A stretch of 10,119 bases of DNA from Pedobacter sp. (GTDB lineage: Bacteria; Bacteroidota; Bacteroidia; Sphingobacteriales; Sphingobacteriaceae). The stretch's first letter is position 1. Each line of letters opens with the position of its first letter. The position numbers were made by a program, and so were the translations under genes. The notes under the pieces are model-generated. The model was given only the letters and a program-made list of their open reading frames with translations, was not told the origin of the DNA and ran no database searches. Below, piece after piece: positions 8,051 through 10,119 of this stretch. Location of the stretch: NCBI GenBank assembly GCA_028287885.1, contig JAQBOT010000327.1, positions 1 through 10,119 of the forward strand, read 5' to 3'.

Positions 8051-9163
8051 TTAAACCACTCCAGCTTTTTCTTTTGCAAGCCTAGTCTTCCTTTTATCAG
8101 TAAAATATTTCCTTAACGGTATATCGTAAAATTCCATAACAAGGTACGCAGCTCCAACCAGTAGGACTAGTCCGGCTATGATGATGAGCGTCAACTGCAT
8201 CGTGCCCGGCTTATGACTTGTATAATAATTACCGAACATCCACAACACGGCATAATGCGTGATGTACAATGGATAGGAAATCTTCCCTGAGAAGATGCAA
8301 ACTCTTCTTATCGCAGGTGTTAATGTAGCGCCTGCGCCTAAGGCTATCAGCAAGGGAAAGTAAACCAGTACCACAAAAGGCTCAGATATAGCGTTCAATT
8401 TTGAAAAGGGCATGATAAAGGCCAGAAACAAAAGTATAGCTAAGCCTATAAATCCAAGCTTGTTCTTAATGATCCAGTTGGAACGGTAAATAAGCAATCC
8501 TACGGAGAAAGAGTAGGAGATACGAGCGCAACCGTCCCAAAAGGTTGGGCCACTCCAACCGCCCAGTAAATTGCCCGAACGGTAAGCTACAAAGCACACA
8601 GCCAATGCCGAAAGTATGGTAAACAACAGCAGGAAACTACGGCTAACTCTATAAAGCACAAATGCATAAACAATATTGGCAACATATTCCCAAAATAGCG
8701 ACCATGCGGGTGCATTAAAGCTGAACAGGTTAAAACCACGGTCCGCTATTACTGGCAAGGGGATAAGCAGTACCGAACACAAGAATGCCAATATGATCTT
8801 ACCTGTGCTGTACAATTCGGGATGGCCCCCAAATGGGTCGAACAAGAATGCCAGCAGTCCCAACACAGATCCTGCTATAACCAGCGGATGCAGTCTGATG
8901 ATCCTTAACTTAAAAAAATTAAGAATGCCCATTTTGGCTATACGATCATCATAGGCGTAGCCAATAACAAACCCTGAAAGGCAGAAGAAGAAGTCAACAG
9001 CCAAAAAACCGTGCCCGATGAAGTTCTTGCTGGCATCAGTATAAGCCCATTCCATAAAGTGAAACGTTACAACCGATAAAGCCGCAATGCCCCTTAATCC
9101 GTCTAGAACGTCGAAATGTTGCTTTGTTTGAAGGATTGTCGCCTCGGTTTTGATCGTATCCAT
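8051..9163 (-). CDS. acyltransferase-3 family integral membrane acyltransferase
   Basis: 370 residues, the usual size of acyltransferase-3 (OafA/YrhL-type) membrane proteins, which transfer acetyl or other acyl groups to sugars of exported polysaccharides, lipids or antibiotics. The diagnostic N-terminus is intact: FDVLDGLRGIAALSVVTFHF, with R24 and H35 as the conserved pair, followed by FLAVDFFFCLSGFVIGYAYDDR (53-74) and FFKLRIIRLHPL (83-94). About ten hydrophobic segments follow, with APAWSLFWEY (the usual W-SL--E motif) near 150 and GKISYPLYITHYAV near the C-terminus, ending in a basic tail (RKYFTDKRKTRLAKEK). There is no fused SGNH domain. It converges on the GH92 gene with 20 bases between the stops, so it is transcribed separately; a candidate promoter lies ~60 bases upstream. 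The acyl donor and acceptor cannot be told from sequence; a link to the neighbouring glycan genes is not evident. Confidence 0.93.
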   Translation of the reverse strand: MDTIKTEATILQTKQHFDVLDGLRGIAALSVVTFHFMEWAYTDASKNFIGHGFLAVDFFFCLSGFVIGYAYDDRIAKMGILNFFKLRIIRLHPLVIAGSVLGLLAFLFDPFGGHPELYSTGKIILAFLCSVLLIPLPVIADRGFNLFSFNAPAWSLFWEYVANIVYAFVLYRVSRSFLLLFTILSALAVCFVAYRSGNLLGGWSGPTFWDGCARISYSFSVGLLIYRSNWIIKNKLGFIGLAILLFLAFIMPFSKLNAISEPFVVLVYFPLLIALGAGATLTPAIRRVCIFSGKISYPLYITHYAVLWMFGNYYTSHKPGTMQLTLIIIAGLVLLVGAAYLVMEFYDIPLRKYFTDKRKTRLAKEKAGVV

Positions 9164-9291
9164 TTATTGTAGGTCCTGTCAGATTAAGTATAATGCGGCT
9201 ATAGCGCCTGATTTGTTTGACCCCAAGTTATCTAAATAAATTATTCAACCAAAATTGCAGGGATAAGAGTTGCTCAACTTCGCTCTAAAGA
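9164..9291. other. intergenic region between cytochrome c and acyltransferase genes
   Basis: 128 AT-rich bases between two - strand genes. It holds the candidate promoter at 9223-9253. Just after the cytochrome stop there is a weak inverted pair (AGTTG 9268-9272 / CAACT 9275-9279) without a T-run, which is not a convincing terminator. No small gene is evident. The distance suggests the two genes are not strictly co-transcribed. Confidence 0.6.
9223..9253 (-). promoter_or_regulatory. candidate Bacteroidota promoter for the acyltransferase gene
   Basis: Read on the - strand, TTTG (9253-9250) is followed after exactly 19 bases by TAACTTGG (9230-9223), a one-mismatch fit to the Bacteroidota -33 TTTG / -7 TAnnTTTG promoter with normal spacing. 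The spacer is AT-rich. It would give a leader of roughly 50-60 bases before the ATG at 9163. Supported by pattern only; short motifs of this kind arise by chance in AT-rich DNA. Confidence 0.4.
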
Positions 9292-10119
9292 TTAATCCTC
9301 AGGCGGCGTATAACGGACGACATTGTTTTTAATAGGAGGCAGATGCTTTAGATAAGAATAGATGGCATCCAGATCCCGCTCTTTCATGCCGCCATACATG
9401 GCCCATGGCATTGGCGTATTCACTTGGTTTTTGGTGATACGAGCAGGCTGGTAGCCCTCGGCAGCGAAGGTTTTGAATCGAACAACAAATTTCTCTTTTG
9501 TCCATCCACCTATTCCTGTAGCCGCATCAAACGTGATATTTGGCGAGCGCAATACACCTGCAGGTTGTTTAAACTCCATGCCACCCCCAAATTCCGTTCC
9601 CTTGACAATGCTTCCTTTATCTGTCTTACTATGGCATTCTACACAACCGGCTGCATTAATCAGATAGGCACCATAACGGAGCGTATCCGCAGGATTAGGC
9701 TTCTTTGTAAAGTTAGGCTTCTGCGGCATTGTGTTAATAATGAAGTTAACCGGGAAATCTGGTTTTGAAGCAGGCACAACCTTGTTTACCGGCTTAAGCG
9801 TTCTGATGAATGCTATGATGTCATAAATGTCTTCTTTGTCCATTTTTCCAAAGCGATGCGAGCCCATTATTGGAAATAATGCTCGGCCGTCTTTGGAAAC
9901 ACCGGAAGTTACAGCACGAAAAACGTCACCGTCCGACCATGTGCCCAAAGCTGCAGGTGTAATATTTGGGGCGTAGAAAGTACCTGGAAAGCCCATTTGC
10001 TGGTTAAACACCTCACCCCCAGCGCCGATGTCGGTAGCGGCCATTGGTCCGCCGAATAACCCCCATTCCCTTTTACTGTGGCAATCGAGGCAGATGGTTA
10101 CATGGGATGCTAAGTAACG
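9292..10119 (-). CDS. di-haem c-type cytochrome, N-terminus outside window
   Basis: Periplasmic or membrane-anchored electron carrier with two cytochrome c modules in 275 visible residues. The frame stays open past the ATG at 10044 to the right edge, and those extra codons encode a haem site, CLDCH (10078-10092), so that ATG is internal and the true start with its signal peptide is missing. The second site is CVECH (9631-9645). Each module shows the same order: CXXCH, then APNITPAALGTW or SPNITFDAATGIGGW, then a Met-containing loop (LFPIMGSHRFGKM; NTPMPWAMYGGM), then an acidic helix (KEDIYDIIAFIRTLKPV; ERDLDAIYSYLKHLPPI). This is an internal duplication as in cytochrome subunits of periplasmic dehydrogenases. 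The Met loops should supply the sixth haem ligands. The partner is not visible; if a dehydrogenase or oxidase exists it lies to the right. Module assignment is firm, the partner unknown. Confidence 0.92.
   Translation of the reverse strand, partial: RYLASHVTICLDCHSKREWGLFGGPMAATDIGAGGEVFNQQMGFPGTFYAPNITPAALGTWSDGDVFRAVTSGVSKDGRALFPIMGSHRFGKMDKEDIYDIIAFIRTLKPVNKVVPASKPDFPVNFIINTMPQKPNFTKKPNPADTLRYGAYLINAAGCVECHSKTDKGSIVKGTEFGGGMEFKQPAGVLRSPNITFDAATGIGGWTKEKFVVRFKTFAAEGYQPARITKNQVNTPMPWAMYGGMKERDLDAIYSYLKHLPPIKNNVVRYTPPED

Noticed and set aside
9198..9205. Palindrome GCTATAGC upstream of the acyltransferase as an operator
   Set aside because: Eight bases, single copy, no extension of the symmetry outward; expected by chance.
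9268..9279. AGTTG / CAACT hairpin after the cytochrome gene as a terminator
   Set aside because: Two-base loop if fully paired, short stem, no T-run on the - strand.

Overview
The window looks like a chromosomal segment of a Bacteroidota bacterium, most likely a soil or plant-associated member of the Sphingobacteriaceae (Pedobacter or Mucilaginibacter type). This rests on the gene families (a dense run of exported glycoside hydrolases, a Bacteroidota-style CBM9-like protein), signal peptides ending in MAQ/FAQ, the lack of Shine-Dalgarno sequences before the starts, and one candidate promoter of the Bacteroidota TTTG / TAnnTTTG kind. The genus is inference only.

Positions 1-8030 are one + strand block of five closely packed genes, probably one operon: the 3' part of a GH29 alpha-L-fucosidase (its 5' end lies outside the window; the fragment begins at the probable catalytic nucleophile), a GH2 enzyme of the beta-mannosidase / endo-beta-mannosidase / exo-beta-glucosaminidase branch, a secreted CBM9-like protein, a Tat-exported cysteine-rich TIM-barrel protein resembling glycoside hydrolases but of unknown activity, and a GH92 alpha-mannosidase. 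Gaps are 21, 34, -4 and 40 bases. The -4 is an ATGA stop/start overlap between the CBM9-like and the TIM-barrel gene. All four genes with visible 5' ends encode export signals, so the block is a periplasmic or surface glycan-degradation set. Fucosidase + beta-mannoside hydrolase + GH92 alpha-mannosidase is what would be needed to dismantle a fucosylated N-glycan core or another mannose/fucose-rich glycan; that substrate is inference. No SusC/SusD pair or regulator is visible here, so any such genes must lie outside.

Positions 8051-10119 are on the - strand and face the operon. An integral-membrane acyltransferase (acyltransferase-3 family) converges on the GH92 gene with only 20 bases between the stop codons. 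Upstream of it, a 128-base intergenic region carries a candidate promoter. The last gene is a c-type cytochrome with two CXXCH haem sites; it runs off the right edge, so its true start is not in the window. These two genes have no evident link to the glycan block.

There are no RNA genes, CRISPR arrays, insertion sequences or phage genes that I can support. The part that most deserves a second look is the CBM9-like / Tat-exported barrel pair at 3483-5680.
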